Origin: Nostoc sp. NMS4
GTDB taxonomy: Bacteria > Cyanobacteriota > Cyanobacteriia > Cyanobacteriales > Nostocaceae
DNA: 37,365 nucleotides
Assembly (NCBI RefSeq): GCF_017115095.1
Contig: NZ_JABXKI010000058.1
Span: forward strand, 1-37,365
Direction: 5' to 3'
In this document: positions 24,371 to 33,133 of the stretch, piece by piece
How positions within the stretch are numbered: the first letter of the stretch is position 1
How the letters are laid out: the number at the start of each line of letters is the position of its first letter
The notes under the pieces: generated by a model
Databases searched by the model: none
What the model was told of the DNA's origin: nothing
The model's input: the letters and a program-made list of their open reading frames with translations, nothing else
Program-made: the position numbers and the translations under genes

Positions 24371-26332
24371 CTAAGTAGATTGAACTAAGTTAGAAATCGC
24401 CGTGAGCAATTCCTCTGGTGCTACAGGTTTAACGATGTGCTGTTGAAACCCTGCTCTTAGTGCGTACTGCTGATTGATTTCGCCCGCATAAGCAGTCAGA
24501 GCGATCGCTGGAATCTTTTTTGTGCCGATTTTGGCTTCTAGAGTCCGCACCTGTTGCATCAGCATATAGCCGTTCATTTCTGGCATTCCAATATCGCTGA
24601 GTAAGATATCTGGCTTTGACTGGGTTAGCGCTTGTAATGCTTCATATCCTGATGCGACTGCGGTAACGATCGCACCAAACTGCTCTAGGACAAAGCTGAA
24701 AAAGTCGCGGGTATCATCATTGTCATCCACAATCAGCACTTGTAAACCCATGAGGGGAGAAGGGGGAAAAGGGGCAGTTGCGGAATCAGTATTTGTGTCA
24801 TCCCTGATTGTTGCACTGTCCTTGATTAGCGGCAACCTCACTGTGAAGATCGCTCCCTGTTCCTCGCCAGGACTTTCCGCCCAAACCGTTCCGCCGTGCA
24901 TCTCAATTAAGTGACGAGCGATCGCTAAACCTAACCCTAATCCACCAAACCTTCTAGTTGTTGTACTATCACCCTGACGGAAATAGTCAAACATATAAGG
25001 TAAAAAGTCAGGGTGAATGCCCTTACCTGTATCACTCACACTAATCTGCGCCTGAGCGTCGATGCACTCCAATCGCACATTTACCTTTCCCTCAGTCTCA
25101 GTAAACTTGACGGCATTGGATAGAAGGTTCCAAAAAACTTGCTGTAAGCGGGCTGGATCGCCCAAAACTTTGCCCACACTGGGATTAAGCATCGTCTCAA
25201 TCTCAATGGTTTTAGCCTCTGCTGCCAAATGCACTGTTTCCATTGCGGCTTCAATGGTGGATACCAGATCGACTGGAATCATGTTGAGGCTGAGTTTGCC
25301 TTGGAGGATGCGAGAAACATCTAATAAGTCTTCAATGAGTTGAGCTTGTAATTTAGCATTGCGCTCAATAGTTTTCAGGGCTTTGTTGAGCGATGGCTCA
25401 TCAAATTTCCGAGTCTGTAACAGTTTTGCCCAACCGAGGATTGGATTCAAAGGCGATCGCAATTCATGAGAAAGTACCGCCAAAAACTCATCTTTGATTC
25501 GGTTCGCAGCCTCAGCTTCCGCCCTGGCTCTTTGTTCGAGTTGTAAAAGGCGATCGCGTTCTGATTCAGTGCGTTTGCGATCGGTGATATCAGTTAACAT
25601 AGCGATCGCGCCTAAGCATTCACTCTGTTCATTCAAAATCACTCTTGCAGAAATCAGTGTCCAGATATACGAACCATCCTCGCAGCGCAATCGCCTTTCT
25701 TTAAGATCGCTCCCTTCTCCTTGAAACCACTCCAGTTTCTCTTCAGCATTATCAACCCGATCCATAAAATCAAATATAGAACGACCGAGGATTTCTTCTG
25801 CCGGATAACCCAACATCTGAGATATGCGCTGATTCACAAACTCTGTTCGGGCTTCCGAGTCAATCATCCAGATTCCTTCATAAGAGGTATCAACAATGCG
25901 GCGATACTTGGCTTCACTCTTCTGTAAAGATTCCTCAGCTTGCTTGCGCTTACGCCGCTCTTTAGCTTCCTGCAATGCCCGTTGCACCGAGGGAACTAAT
26001 CGCCCTAGTCGTTGCTTCAATACATAATCGGTTGCGCCATTCTTCAAGGCTTCGATCGCTAATTCTTCACCCAGTACAGCCGAAACAAAGATAAAAGGAA
26101 CCTCTGGAGTGCGATTTCGGGCAATTTCCAAGGCAGAAATGCCATCAAAAGATGGTAGGGCATAATCGGCAAGAATTAAATCGAAAGTCTCTGTTTCCAA
26201 AGCCGCTACGAAGTCAGCACCAGTTTCGACTCGGATCAGTTGGCAATTAATTCCCCCTTCAATTAGTATCGCTTCGGCTAGTTCTGTATCTAACAGGCTG
26301 TCTTCCAAAAGAAGAAAACGGAGGACATTCAT
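24371..26332 (-). CDS. Hybrid histidine kinase (REC-PAS-HisKA-HATPase-REC)
   Basis: This 653-residue soluble signalling protein begins with a receiver domain (phospho-acceptor Asp56 in DLILADYALPSFDG). A PAS domain follows (about 140-255), then a coiled linker, then HisKA with His289 in LAVLSHELRSPLNPILGW. The HATPase_c domain has the N box (NLLSNAVKFTE), G1 (DTGKGI) and G2 (GGLGLGLAIARHLIE). A second receiver (DILLSDIGMPEMNG) closes the protein. It has no membrane segment, so it probably takes its input from partner proteins. Its ATG overlaps the stop codon of the response-regulator gene by one base (TAATG), so translation is coupled. It is the last gene of a four-gene operon. Confidence 0.93.
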   Translation of the reverse strand: MNVLRFLLLEDSLLDTELAEAILIEGGINCQLIRVETGADFVAALETETFDLILADYALPSFDGISALEIARNRTPEVPFIFVSAVLGEELAIEALKNGATDYVLKQRLGRLVPSVQRALQEAKERRKRKQAEESLQKSEAKYRRIVDTSYEGIWMIDSEARTEFVNQRISQMLGYPAEEILGRSIFDFMDRVDNAEEKLEWFQGEGSDLKERRLRCEDGSYIWTLISARVILNEQSECLGAIAMLTDITDRKRTESERDRLLQLEQRARAEAEAANRIKDEFLAVLSHELRSPLNPILGWAKLLQTRKFDEPSLNKALKTIERNAKLQAQLIEDLLDVSRILQGKLSLNMIPVDLVSTIEAAMETVHLAAEAKTIEIETMLNPSVGKVLGDPARLQQVFWNLLSNAVKFTETEGKVNVRLECIDAQAQISVSDTGKGIHPDFLPYMFDYFRQGDSTTTRRFGGLGLGLAIARHLIEMHGGTVWAESPGEEQGAIFTVRLPLIKDSATIRDDTNTDSATAPFPPSPLMGLQVLIVDDNDDTRDFFSFVLEQFGAIVTAVASGYEALQALTQSKPDILLSDIGMPEMNGYMLMQQVRTLEAKIGTKKIPAIALTAYAGEINQQYALRAGFQQHIVKPVAPEELLTAISNLVQST

Positions 26333-26808
26333 TAGTTGCTCTCCTTTTGAGGATGAGGTGCGGGAGGTAAAGCACCAACGGGAGGCTGATTAATCACCGC
26401 CCAAAACAATCCCACACCCTTAATAGAATCAACAAAATCATGGTAATCTACTGGCTTGACAACATAAGCATTCACCCCTAACTCGTAGCAGCGAACTAAA
26501 TCCGGTTCCTCGCGGGAAGAGGTCAGTACCACGATTGGAATCACTCGCATTACTGGGTCAGATTTGAGTTGTACCAATACTTCTAGTCCATCGACTTTAG
26601 GCAGTTTCAAATCGAGCAGCACTACAACAGGATACCCTTCCATTCGCAACCGGAACAGCCCCCGGCGATAAAGATAATCTAGTGCTTCTTCGCCATCGCG
26701 TACCACCACTACTTCATTGGCGAGATGGTTTTCCGACAAGGCGGCTAGGATTAACTCTGCATCGTTGGCACTGTCTTCAATTAGCAAAATTCGCTTAAGT
26801 TCTTTCAT
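26332..26808 (-). CDS. Single-domain response regulator (Rcp1-like)
   Basis: This 158-residue CheY-like receiver has an acidic pocket in LLIEDSANDAELI, the phospho-acceptor Asp66 in VVLLDLKLPKVDG, the switch residues in VVLTSSREEPD and the conserved Lys in AYVVKPVDYHDF. The long insert after VRDGEEALDYLYRRG is typical of Rcp1-type regulators that partner phytochrome-like kinases. There is no output domain, so it probably relays phosphate to or from the neighbouring kinases. Its start overlaps the kinase stop by four bases (ATGA) and its stop overlaps the next start by one base. Confidence 0.93.
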   Translation of the reverse strand: MKELKRILLIEDSANDAELILAALSENHLANEVVVVRDGEEALDYLYRRGLFRLRMEGYPVVVLLDLKLPKVDGLEVLVQLKSDPVMRVIPIVVLTSSREEPDLVRCYELGVNAYVVKPVDYHDFVDSIKGVGLFWAVINQPPVGALPPAPHPQKESN

Positions 26809-29177
26809 TCAGTCTCCTTCTTGGACAGTTTAGGCAGCGAGAAATAAAAAGTTGCGCCACTGTCAACTACAGCCTCTGCCCAAACTCGACCATTATGCCG
26901 ATGAATAATGCGTTGCACGTTTGCCAATCCAACACCAGTGCCTTCAAATCGTGGGTCGCTATGTAGACGTTGAAATACTCCAAATAGCTTGTGGACATAT
27001 TGCATATTAAAGCCTATGCCGTTATCTTGGACAAAAAAGATAACTTCGTTTTCATTGTCAATACTTCCAACAGTAATTTTTGCTGGGTTTATAGTCTGGG
27101 TATATTTTACGGCATTGCCTATCAGGTTGCGAAGCACCAGCCGCAGCATGGAGGGATCGCCTTGCACTTCTGGGAGTGATTCGATCTGCCAATGAATTGT
27201 GCGTCCTGGAGTTTCTGCCATTGAGTCGCGTTTTACTTCTTGTACCAATTCCTCCATATTGAGTTTGATATAGCGCATTTCCGTGCGCCCCATGCGAGAA
27301 AATGTGAGCAACTCATCGATTAATATTCCTGCCTGTTTTGCAGTTTCGGCAATTATTTTTAAATAGCGCTGACTTGTTGGATCTAAGGTTGTTGAGCTAT
27401 GCCGCTTCTGAAGTAATTCGACAAATCCGGCGATGTGGCGCAGTGGTGCGCGCAAGTCGTGAGAGACTGAATAAGAGAAAGATTCGAGTTCTTTATTGGC
27501 GGCTTCGAGTTGAAAAGTGCGCTCTTGAATCCGTTGCTCTAGCATTTCATTGAGTTGTTGCAAGGATGCTTCGGCAACTTTGCGATCGTGAATGTCGCTG
27601 GCGATGCCCACCCATTTGATAATTTGTCCCGTGGCATCTCGAAATGGTAAACCCCGGACAATATGCCAACGATAGCTACCATCAGAAACTTGACGAAAGC
27701 GAATTTCTACTTCGTAGTCTGTAGCATTAGCGACAGCTTCCATTGAAGTTTTAAAGACGCGATGCCAGTGGCGGGCTACGCCTACGCGGTCATCAGGGTG
27801 AATCACACAAATCCAGCCATAGCCGGCAGTTTGCTCCATTGTCAATCCGGTGAAATCTAACCAGTATTGATTGCAATAGGTAATACCACCATCGCTATCG
27901 CCCATCCAAATCGCCTGTGGTGAGACTTCCGTTAAAATTCGGTATCGCTCCTCACTATCACGTAGCGCTGCTTCTGCCAAATTGCGTTCGCGCAGCGCAG
28001 CTTGCTGTTCGCTAATGTCAGCGACCAACGCCGCATACCCTTCAACGATTCCCTCTTTATTAAACTGGGGAACATAAATCGCATTAATATAGCGTGTTGC
28101 ACCATCTTTATAAGAAATTTCACTTTCAAAAGTAACCTGCTCTCCTGCTAATACTTGTTCGACATAAGGACGAAGTACTTCATAAGCGGATTCACCCAAT
28201 ACTTCCCAAAGATGCTTCCCATAAACTTCTGCTGTGGAATGTCCAAACCACTCTTGATATGCTCGATTGTTGAAGCGGTAGCGTTGTTCTGAATCTACAA
28301 AGGAAATCAGAACTGGCAGTGTATCTGTAATCAAGCGAAGTTCTGTTTCTCGTTGCCGCAGTGCTTCCTCTATCAGCTTACGGTTGGTGCGATCGCGTAG
28401 CGCAGCTTGCTGTTCGCTCAAGTCAAGAACGAAACCAATGATTGTCCGATCTCCCTGTTTAGCAAAACCAATTAGAACCGGAACTAGAGAGCCGTCTTTG
28501 CGAATGTATTCTTGCTCAAAGGGCTTACAACTCCCTGTAATTGCCAGTTCTTGAAGCGATCGCTCACTTACCTCAATGTATTCGAGTGGAACGATCTCGC
28601 CCCAACGGATTCGACCAGAACGCAAATCCTCGCGGGTATAATTGAGCATTTTTAGAAAGGCATCATTGGCTTCAAAGATTAAGCCGTTCATCTCGGCCAC
28701 AATCACCCCAATAATATTAGACTCTGTTAAGCGACCAAACCTCGCCTCGCTTTCGCGTAGTGCCTTCAGACTCGCCTCAGCTTGCCGTTGGGCTGTGCGG
28801 TGTGATTCGTTAAGCCAGCTGATTAACCCTGCTGTCAGCATGAACGCTACTAAGGGAACTACAATATTCAGATTTGTAATATTTAGCGGATAGAGTGGCT
28901 TAAAAAAGAAGTAATTGACTGCCAAAGTAGACAAAACGGTTGCAAGTAACCCTGGCCCTAAGCCACCGTACCAGGCACTCACCATCACCGCAGCAAAAAA
29001 CAGCGCCGCAGGTGTTGGAGTGAGATATGGATTGAGTAGCAGAGTTGTCCGCAGTGCTAAGGCAACGGATAACAAAGCAACACCATAGCGCAGCAGTTTC
29101 TCCCGGATGAATGCGCCCTTGTCTCTACCGCCAGCAAAGATATTTTGGGATGTAGATCCCTTCACCTTACGACTCAT
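26805..29177 (-). CDS. Membrane sensor histidine kinase (DUF4118, PAS, HisKA, HATPase)
   Basis: This 790-residue kinase has an N-terminal DUF4118 membrane domain of about four helices (residues 30-122, including PAALFFAAVMVSAWYGGLGP), as in KdpD. Three PAS/PAC units follow (about 145-260, 280-395 and 408-535), then a coiled coil (LEQRIQERTFQLEAANKELE), HisKA with His573 in SYSVSHDLRAPLRHIAG, and HATPase_c (NLIGNAVKYTQ, VQDNGIGF, GTGVGLANVQRIIHRH). The kinase core is of the phytochrome-like class that signals to Rcp1-type regulators, which suits the overlapping gene downstream. PAS linkers contain two copies of a 20-base mini-repeat encoding SEQQAALR. The stimulus is unknown. Confidence 0.93.
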   Translation of the reverse strand: MSRKVKGSTSQNIFAGGRDKGAFIREKLLRYGVALLSVALALRTTLLLNPYLTPTPAALFFAAVMVSAWYGGLGPGLLATVLSTLAVNYFFFKPLYPLNITNLNIVVPLVAFMLTAGLISWLNESHRTAQRQAEASLKALRESEARFGRLTESNIIGVIVAEMNGLIFEANDAFLKMLNYTREDLRSGRIRWGEIVPLEYIEVSERSLQELAITGSCKPFEQEYIRKDGSLVPVLIGFAKQGDRTIIGFVLDLSEQQAALRDRTNRKLIEEALRQRETELRLITDTLPVLISFVDSEQRYRFNNRAYQEWFGHSTAEVYGKHLWEVLGESAYEVLRPYVEQVLAGEQVTFESEISYKDGATRYINAIYVPQFNKEGIVEGYAALVADISEQQAALRERNLAEAALRDSEERYRILTEVSPQAIWMGDSDGGITYCNQYWLDFTGLTMEQTAGYGWICVIHPDDRVGVARHWHRVFKTSMEAVANATDYEVEIRFRQVSDGSYRWHIVRGLPFRDATGQIIKWVGIASDIHDRKVAEASLQQLNEMLEQRIQERTFQLEAANKELESFSYSVSHDLRAPLRHIAGFVELLQKRHSSTTLDPTSQRYLKIIAETAKQAGILIDELLTFSRMGRTEMRYIKLNMEELVQEVKRDSMAETPGRTIHWQIESLPEVQGDPSMLRLVLRNLIGNAVKYTQTINPAKITVGSIDNENEVIFFVQDNGIGFNMQYVHKLFGVFQRLHSDPRFEGTGVGLANVQRIIHRHNGRVWAEAVVDSGATFYFSLPKLSKKETE

Positions 29178-29181
29178 AACC

Positions 29182-29361
29182 CTACTTTGCTTCTGGAAAA
29201 TATTGATCTAGCAGTCTTTTACCGGGTTCACCCATCTTCCGTAACATTTCTTTTATTAGTTTTAGCGCTATGTCTGAAGGGACTGTATGCCCATTCTCAT
29301 TGAGCTGCTGACGAAGTTCCCGAATTAAATCTAAAATTTCCAGCCGCTTTGTTACAGACAT
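29182..29361 (-). CDS. Small 59-residue protein leading the kinase operon
   Basis: A complete short frame runs from the ATG at 29361 to the TAG at 29182. It starts MSVTKRLEILDLIRELRQQL and ends with MGEPGKRLLDQYFPEAK. It is charged and predicted helical, with no membrane segment. It stops four bases before the start of the histidine kinase, so it is almost surely the first gene of the operon and translationally coupled. I do not recognise the family. A small regulator or adaptor of the kinase is an inference from position only. Confidence 0.65.
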   Translation of the reverse strand: MSVTKRLEILDLIRELRQQLNENGHTVPSDIALKLIKEMLRKMGEPGKRLLDQYFPEAK

Positions 29362-29453
29362 CTCTGTATTTTATCCCTATAGGATCATTGGTGATAGGTT
29401 AAGATAAAGTGCCTTTTGTCAATCAGTTAAAATACTCAAAATATTTTAATAAG

Positions 29454-29521
29454 AATGATAATCGTGTTGAGGGTAGGGGGAGGAGGTGTGACGCTCCTCC
29501 CCCTATATTTGATTATCATTA
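29454..29521. repeat. Nested palindrome with a strong GC-rich core
   Basis: The core is a perfect 12-bp stem (TAGGGGGAGGAG at 29474-29485, CTCCTCCCCCTA at 29494-29505) with an 8-base loop. Outer arms AATGATAATC (29454-29463) and GATTATCATT (29512-29521) are also inverted repeats. It lies between the signalling operon promoter and a transposase remnant. It could be a terminator-like hairpin or the end of a small element. Confidence 0.6.
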
Positions 29522-29550
29522 TCTTTAATATGTTTAACTGCTTTTATAGG

Positions 29551-30431
29551 ATGTTACTAAAGTTGCCCAACAATCACTCTTCAGTTTGGTTTTTAGTATT
29601 CCCCGCAGAGTTATTTGAGAATGTCTTTAAAGATTTGTTGTAAGAATTCAGGAGTCAGAATTCAGGAGTCAGAATAGTTGAAGAATCATCAAAACATTTT
29701 ATGAATAAATATACTAATTATTCTAGATCCCTTATAAATTCTGACTCCTGACTCCTGGGTGCTGAATTCTTACGATTTGTTGCCTCAATTGCAATTTAAT
29801 TGGCAACGAAGACTCAGACGACCATTACCAGATAGTGTTAAATTTGCACTTTGTAATTTTGAACTAATTTGGATTGCTGATGGGTCAACTCTAGAAGCCT
29901 TATTTCGGAAATTGAAAAGCCTGGAAGACCTGAAACTAGGGCAATTAGCAGGTAAAATTTGTAGGCTTATTGATTTAGTTACTCGTTTACCCGTTGAAGT
30001 TTGGTTTCACACTAATCCAGCAGCATCTGATACCAATTTTGAGGCGGCATTGCTGAATTTACTACCTGCTAAAACTCTGGTTTTACTTGACAGAGGTTTT
30101 TATCATTTTCAATTCTTGCAACAACTTATTAACCAATAAGCCCATTTTATTACTCGTTTAAAAGCTAAAGCATCTATTAAATACTTAAAAATTTTCAGTT
30201 ATGACCATTCCATTAAAGACCGATTGATTCAACTTGGTACTGTTCGTCGCGGCGCACCAGTCCTGACTTTACGTTTAATAGAAATTAAAGTTGGTAAAAC
30301 CAGCTATTCTTACATTACCTCTGTCTATTAAGTACTTTGCTGCTAAAGAGAATCAAGATTTAGGAGTTGTAAAATCGCTGCGAAAGCCAGTCTCCAAGCT
30401 GGATTTGTCTCCTTTTCCTGTACCCTCTTGA
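29551..30431 (+). pseudogene. IS4-type transposase pseudogene, MITE-interrupted
   Basis: The frame starts MLLKLPNNHSSVWFLVFPAE, runs to NVFKDLL, is broken by a 134-bp insertion, then resumes DLLPQLQFNWQRRLRRPLPD and continues through FELIWIADGSTLEALFRKL, where the Asp is the first catalytic acid, and TLVLLDRGFYHFQFLQQLIN with the second. An in-frame TAA at 30137 interrupts it; the same frame then continues AHFITRLKAKA to TSYSYITSVY. About 100 residues, including the catalytic Glu region, are deleted, and the C-terminus AKENQDLGVVKSLRKPVSKL returns before the TGA at 30429. The gene is dead by three separate lesions. Confidence 0.85.
29640..29773. mobile_element. 134-bp MITE with terminal inverted repeats and 8-bp target duplication
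   Basis: The ends are exact 12-bp inverted repeats (GTAAGAATTCAG at 29640-29651, CTGAATTCTTAC at 29762-29773). GATTTGTT is repeated on both sides (29632-29639 and 29774-29781). Removing the element and one repeat restores the transposase reading frame as FKDLLPQLQF. The inner ends carry STRR-like heptamers (TCAGGAGTCAGAATT). It encodes nothing, so it must have been moved by a transposase in trans. Confidence 0.85.
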
Positions 30432-30869
30432 CAAAAGTGCAATTACCTTAACCTCTCACGGATGATAGTATCCTATTTGTTCGGCTCTATTTTTACTTAT
30501 TCGGCGAATGCTCACTGATTGATGTTTTACCATTGCTGAGTACAATGCTGCCCCCTTTTAGAGAGTCGCGGATCTCCAAATGCTTTTCCCTCCACTGCTT
30601 GCGCGTGTATTCTGATTTCCCACCCTCTTTTACTCCCCACAACTCCTTCCCTTATTACTTTACTTGGACTTGTGTGTACACTGTAGCCAATATATCGGGG
30701 GGATTAAGGGGGGTAATAATTCGATTAAAATCACAACATACCACTTTTCAAACATCCTCTAAAAGTCGATCAAAACAGTAGAGTGGGCAATGTCTACCAA
30801 TACCGATAACATCAACTTTCACATTTGTGACATTGCCCATCTTCCAAAATAGCAAGAAATCAGGAAAAC
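30432..30869. other. Intergenic region with repeats, no gene seen
   Basis: No credible gene is seen. Positions 30697-30716 repeat ATCGGGGGGATTAAGGGGGG, found also at about 17931-17950. An 11-bp inverted repeat, TGGGCAATGTC (30784-30794) and GACATTGCCCA (30829-30839), has a 34-base loop and lies just beyond the end of the minus-strand gene at 30870; it might form the 3' end of that transcript. Confidence 0.5.
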
Positions 30870-31247
30870 TTAATTTTGCCGTTCACCCTTTTCTAAAGCT
30901 TGTTTTACTAAATCATCACTGACATTAGTTGCACCTCCAGTCTGAGAATTCCCAACTTCTTTTGCTGACTCTAGGAAATCATCAGGATTACCAGTTGACT
31001 GTGTTTGAGTTTTTGTCTCTTGTGGCTTAGAGGTTTGATATTTAGGTGCTGTAGCTGATTCGGCTGCTGCTGCACCTTTATCTGTGCGATCCACTTCACT
31101 AACGCTGAATTTTTGTGCAGCTGCATAATCAGCATCAAAATCCACCGTTGGCGCTTTTTCTTGACCACTAGCTATGCTTTCGGCAGCTAATTGTGCATCC
31201 TGGGTGGAAGCTTCATTTAAATTGGGCTTTACTTCTTTATCAGCCAT
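30870..31247 (-). CDS. Small acidic, disordered protein of unknown function
   Basis: From the ATG at 31247 the product is 125 residues (MADKEVKPNLNEASTQDAQL onward), rich in Ala, Gln, Thr, Glu and Lys, with few hydrophobic residues. It has no signal peptide or membrane segment. I prefer this start to one six codons upstream because the upstream residues (MHKVLI) do not fit the polar style of the protein. It is probably intrinsically disordered apart from a possible C-terminal helix (SDDLVKQALEKGER). It is divergent from the carotenoid protein gene, with about 220 bases between the starts. I do not recognise a family with a known role. Confidence 0.65.
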   Translation of the reverse strand: MADKEVKPNLNEASTQDAQLAAESIASGQEKAPTVDFDADYAAAQKFSVSEVDRTDKGAAAAESATAPKYQTSKPQETKTQTQSTGNPDDFLESAKEVGNSQTGGATNVSDDLVKQALEKGERQN

Positions 31248-31470
31248 AATTAAAACCTTATGCAAATTTTTTATTGCTTACTTGGGCAATCATAGCAAAG
31301 CAATTCGCGGTTTTATTGCTTCCTATAGAGAGACTTTCACCTCTATTAAAAGGTAGATTAAAGCCGCATTTTTCCATAAATTTAACTCCTTCTATCGATA
31401 GTAGAATCTGATTCTCGAACTCTGGTAACTATTAGTTTGGCCTATGAAATTATTTTGGAGACAAATAATA

Positions 31471-32001
31471 ATGACTGCAAGTTACGACAAAACTATTTCT
31501 CAAGCTCAGAGCAATGAAACTCAAAAATTGGTGGATGGGTTTAACGCCTTAGATACCGATGCCAAATTAGCTTGGTTCTATCTTGTTTATGAAAAAATGG
31601 GTGATTCGATCACACCAGCTGCGCCGGCGGCGGCTGAACCAGAGTTAGCGCCACTTCTGCTAGGAGATTATTTCAAATTATCCGACGATCAGCAACTAGA
31701 TATTATGCGGGATATCGTTAACCGCAAAGACACAGAATATTCTCGTGCTTATGGGGCGATCAAAGAAAACAACCAGCTGCTAGTTTGGTATGCTTGGGCA
31801 GTAGCTATGGGCGATACGGTGGTGGGAATACCATCTAGCTACCAGCCAAGTAAGGCAATTAAGGATCTGCTTTCCCAAATTGAAGGACTAGATTTTGAAG
31901 AGCAAATTTCAGTGTTTCGGACAATAGCTGGTGAAGTGGGTTACACCGATGTTAAACCGATCGCAACGCAAGCAGAAACTGGGAAAACATCAAGTTTGTA
32001 A
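31471..32001 (+). CDS. Helical carotenoid protein (OCP N-terminal domain homologue)
   Basis: HCPs are stand-alone relatives of the carotenoid-binding N-domain of the orange carotenoid protein. They bind a ketocarotenoid, and members quench singlet oxygen or, in one clade, phycobilisome energy. The 176-residue product begins MTASYDKTISQAQSNETQKL and has the two four-helix halves of the fold: LDTDAKLAWFYLVYEKMGDS and LSDDQQLDIMRDIVNRKDTE, then YGAIKENNQLLVWYAWAVAM and FEEQISVFRTIAGEVGYTD. There is no C-terminal NTF2-like domain, so it is not a full OCP. The ATG at 31471 has GGAG ten bases upstream, better than the ATG nine codons earlier. The HCP clade cannot be fixed here. Confidence 0.9.
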   Translation: MTASYDKTISQAQSNETQKLVDGFNALDTDAKLAWFYLVYEKMGDSITPAAPAAAEPELAPLLLGDYFKLSDDQQLDIMRDIVNRKDTEYSRAYGAIKENNQLLVWYAWAVAMGDTVVGIPSSYQPSKAIKDLLSQIEGLDFEEQISVFRTIAGEVGYTDVKPIATQAETGKTSSL

Positions 32002-32037
32002 TCAGCTTTGGCGATTAGAAGTCGCTACTACACAAAC

Positions 32038-32061
32038 TAAAGTCCGCCTCTGCGGACTTTA
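32038..32061. terminator. Hairpin between convergent genes, probable bidirectional terminator
   Basis: A perfect 10-bp stem (TAAAGTCCGC / GCGGACTTTA) with loop CTCT sits between the convergent ends of the carotenoid protein gene (stop at 32001) and the ABC ATPase gene (stop at 32067). Confidence 0.75.
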
Positions 32062-32066
32062 ACAAA

Positions 32067-32831
32067 CTACGAGAAAGCTAACTGACTCAAGTCGGCTGGG
32101 GTGAGGTTGGAGTGTACTACTTGACCATCACGGAACCAAACGATGCGCTGGGTTTGACGAGCAACTTCTGGTTCATGTGTCACCATGACAACCGTGATTC
32201 CACTGGCGTTGAGTTCGCCAAAGATATCTAAGACTTCTTGGGTTGTATGGGAATCAAGTGCGCCTGTGGGTTCATCAGCCAGGAGTACTACGGGACGATT
32301 AACGATCGCCCGTGCGATCGCTACTCTTTGTTGTTGTCCACCAGATAGTTGAGTTGGTTTGTTGTTGAGGCGATTTGCTAAACCTACTCGCGTCAACGCT
32401 TCTATGGCGCGATCGCTTCTTTCTTTCGGATTCACACTAGCATAGACCATTGGTAGCATCACATTTTCTAATGCTGTGAGTTGGGGTAATAAATGGAATT
32501 GTTGGAAGACAAAACCCAGCTTTTTATTACGAATGTGTGCCAAAGATTTATCATCCATTTGGGCGACATCAATATTATCTAAGTAATAATGTCCGCCTGT
32601 GGGTCGGTCTAGACAGCCAATAATATTCATCGCTGTGGATTTACCTGAACCAGAAGGCCCCATAATTGCACAATATTCGCCCTCATGGATAGTCAAATTC
32701 ACATCGTTAAGTGCTTTGACTTCAGTTTCGCCACTGCCATATATTTTAAAGATATTCTCCAAACGAATAATTCTTGATTTAGGGACGGGGTTAGGAACTA
32801 GAGAATCGGTAATTGAAATAGTGTTTGCCAT
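32067..32831 (-). CDS. ABC transporter ATP-binding protein (MacB/LolD/DevA type)
   Basis: This 254-residue ATPase has all motifs: Walker A GPSGSGKST, Q-loop FVFQQFHLLPQLTALEN, signature LSGGQQQRVAIARAI, Walker B VVLLADEPTGALD, and the H-loop VMVTHEPEVA. The LPQLTALENVMLPMVYA and DEPTGALDS patterns are those of the MacB/LolD export family, which works with FtsX-type permeases and often a periplasmic adaptor; DevA of the heterocyst glycolipid exporter is a relative. No permease or adaptor gene is adjacent in the window, so the partner is unknown. The N-terminal 20 residues are an extension before IIRLENIFKIYGSGE. Confidence 0.9.
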   Translation of the reverse strand: MANTISITDSLVPNPVPKSRIIRLENIFKIYGSGETEVKALNDVNLTIHEGEYCAIMGPSGSGKSTAMNIIGCLDRPTGGHYYLDNIDVAQMDDKSLAHIRNKKLGFVFQQFHLLPQLTALENVMLPMVYASVNPKERSDRAIEALTRVGLANRLNNKPTQLSGGQQQRVAIARAIVNRPVVLLADEPTGALDSHTTQEVLDIFGELNASGITVVMVTHEPEVARQTQRIVWFRDGQVVHSNLTPADLSQLAFS

Positions 32832-32944
32832 AAGGATTTAGTTATTAGTTGGTAGAGATGCAATTATAGCGATCGCTCAATTAAACTATAAGAAGTAGAG
32901 AAATTCGGGTTTAAATTTAAACGCAAAGGGGCGCAGAGAATTCG

Positions 32945-33133
32945 CTACGAATTAATGAAATGTTGTACTAAGTTGTCATCTGCATCTGAGCCACCTAATG
33001 ATTGTGGAACAAGATGATCGATTGTGAAGCGATCTGAACTGGAGCGTTCTGGAGAGTGGCAATATTCACACAGATATTTAGCTCTTTCGCGCACAAACTG
33101 CCGAGTGCTATCTTTAACACCCACGACTGGCAA
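32945..33133 (-). pseudogene. Truncated HNH endonuclease
   Basis: The frame encodes STRQFVRERAKYLCEYCHSP then SDRFTIDHLVPQSLGGSDAD and DNL, after which it ends VQHFINS. This is the first half of a cyanobacterial HNH nuclease: the Cys-X2-Cys pair and the catalytic DH are present. Intact relatives continue with a segment like ALACxxCNxRR that holds the second metal pair and the last HNH residue, and that segment is missing. At 62 residues it is less than half normal length and is likely inactive. Its start overlaps the upstream 86-residue gene. Confidence 0.7.

Noticed and set aside
29455-29643. 62-codon frame as an independent gene
   Set aside because: From 29551 it is the start of the transposase pseudogene, and it is closed by a stop in the MITE.
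30533-30781. 82-codon frame on the plus strand
   Set aside because: It runs through repeat DNA, has odd composition and resembles no protein I know.
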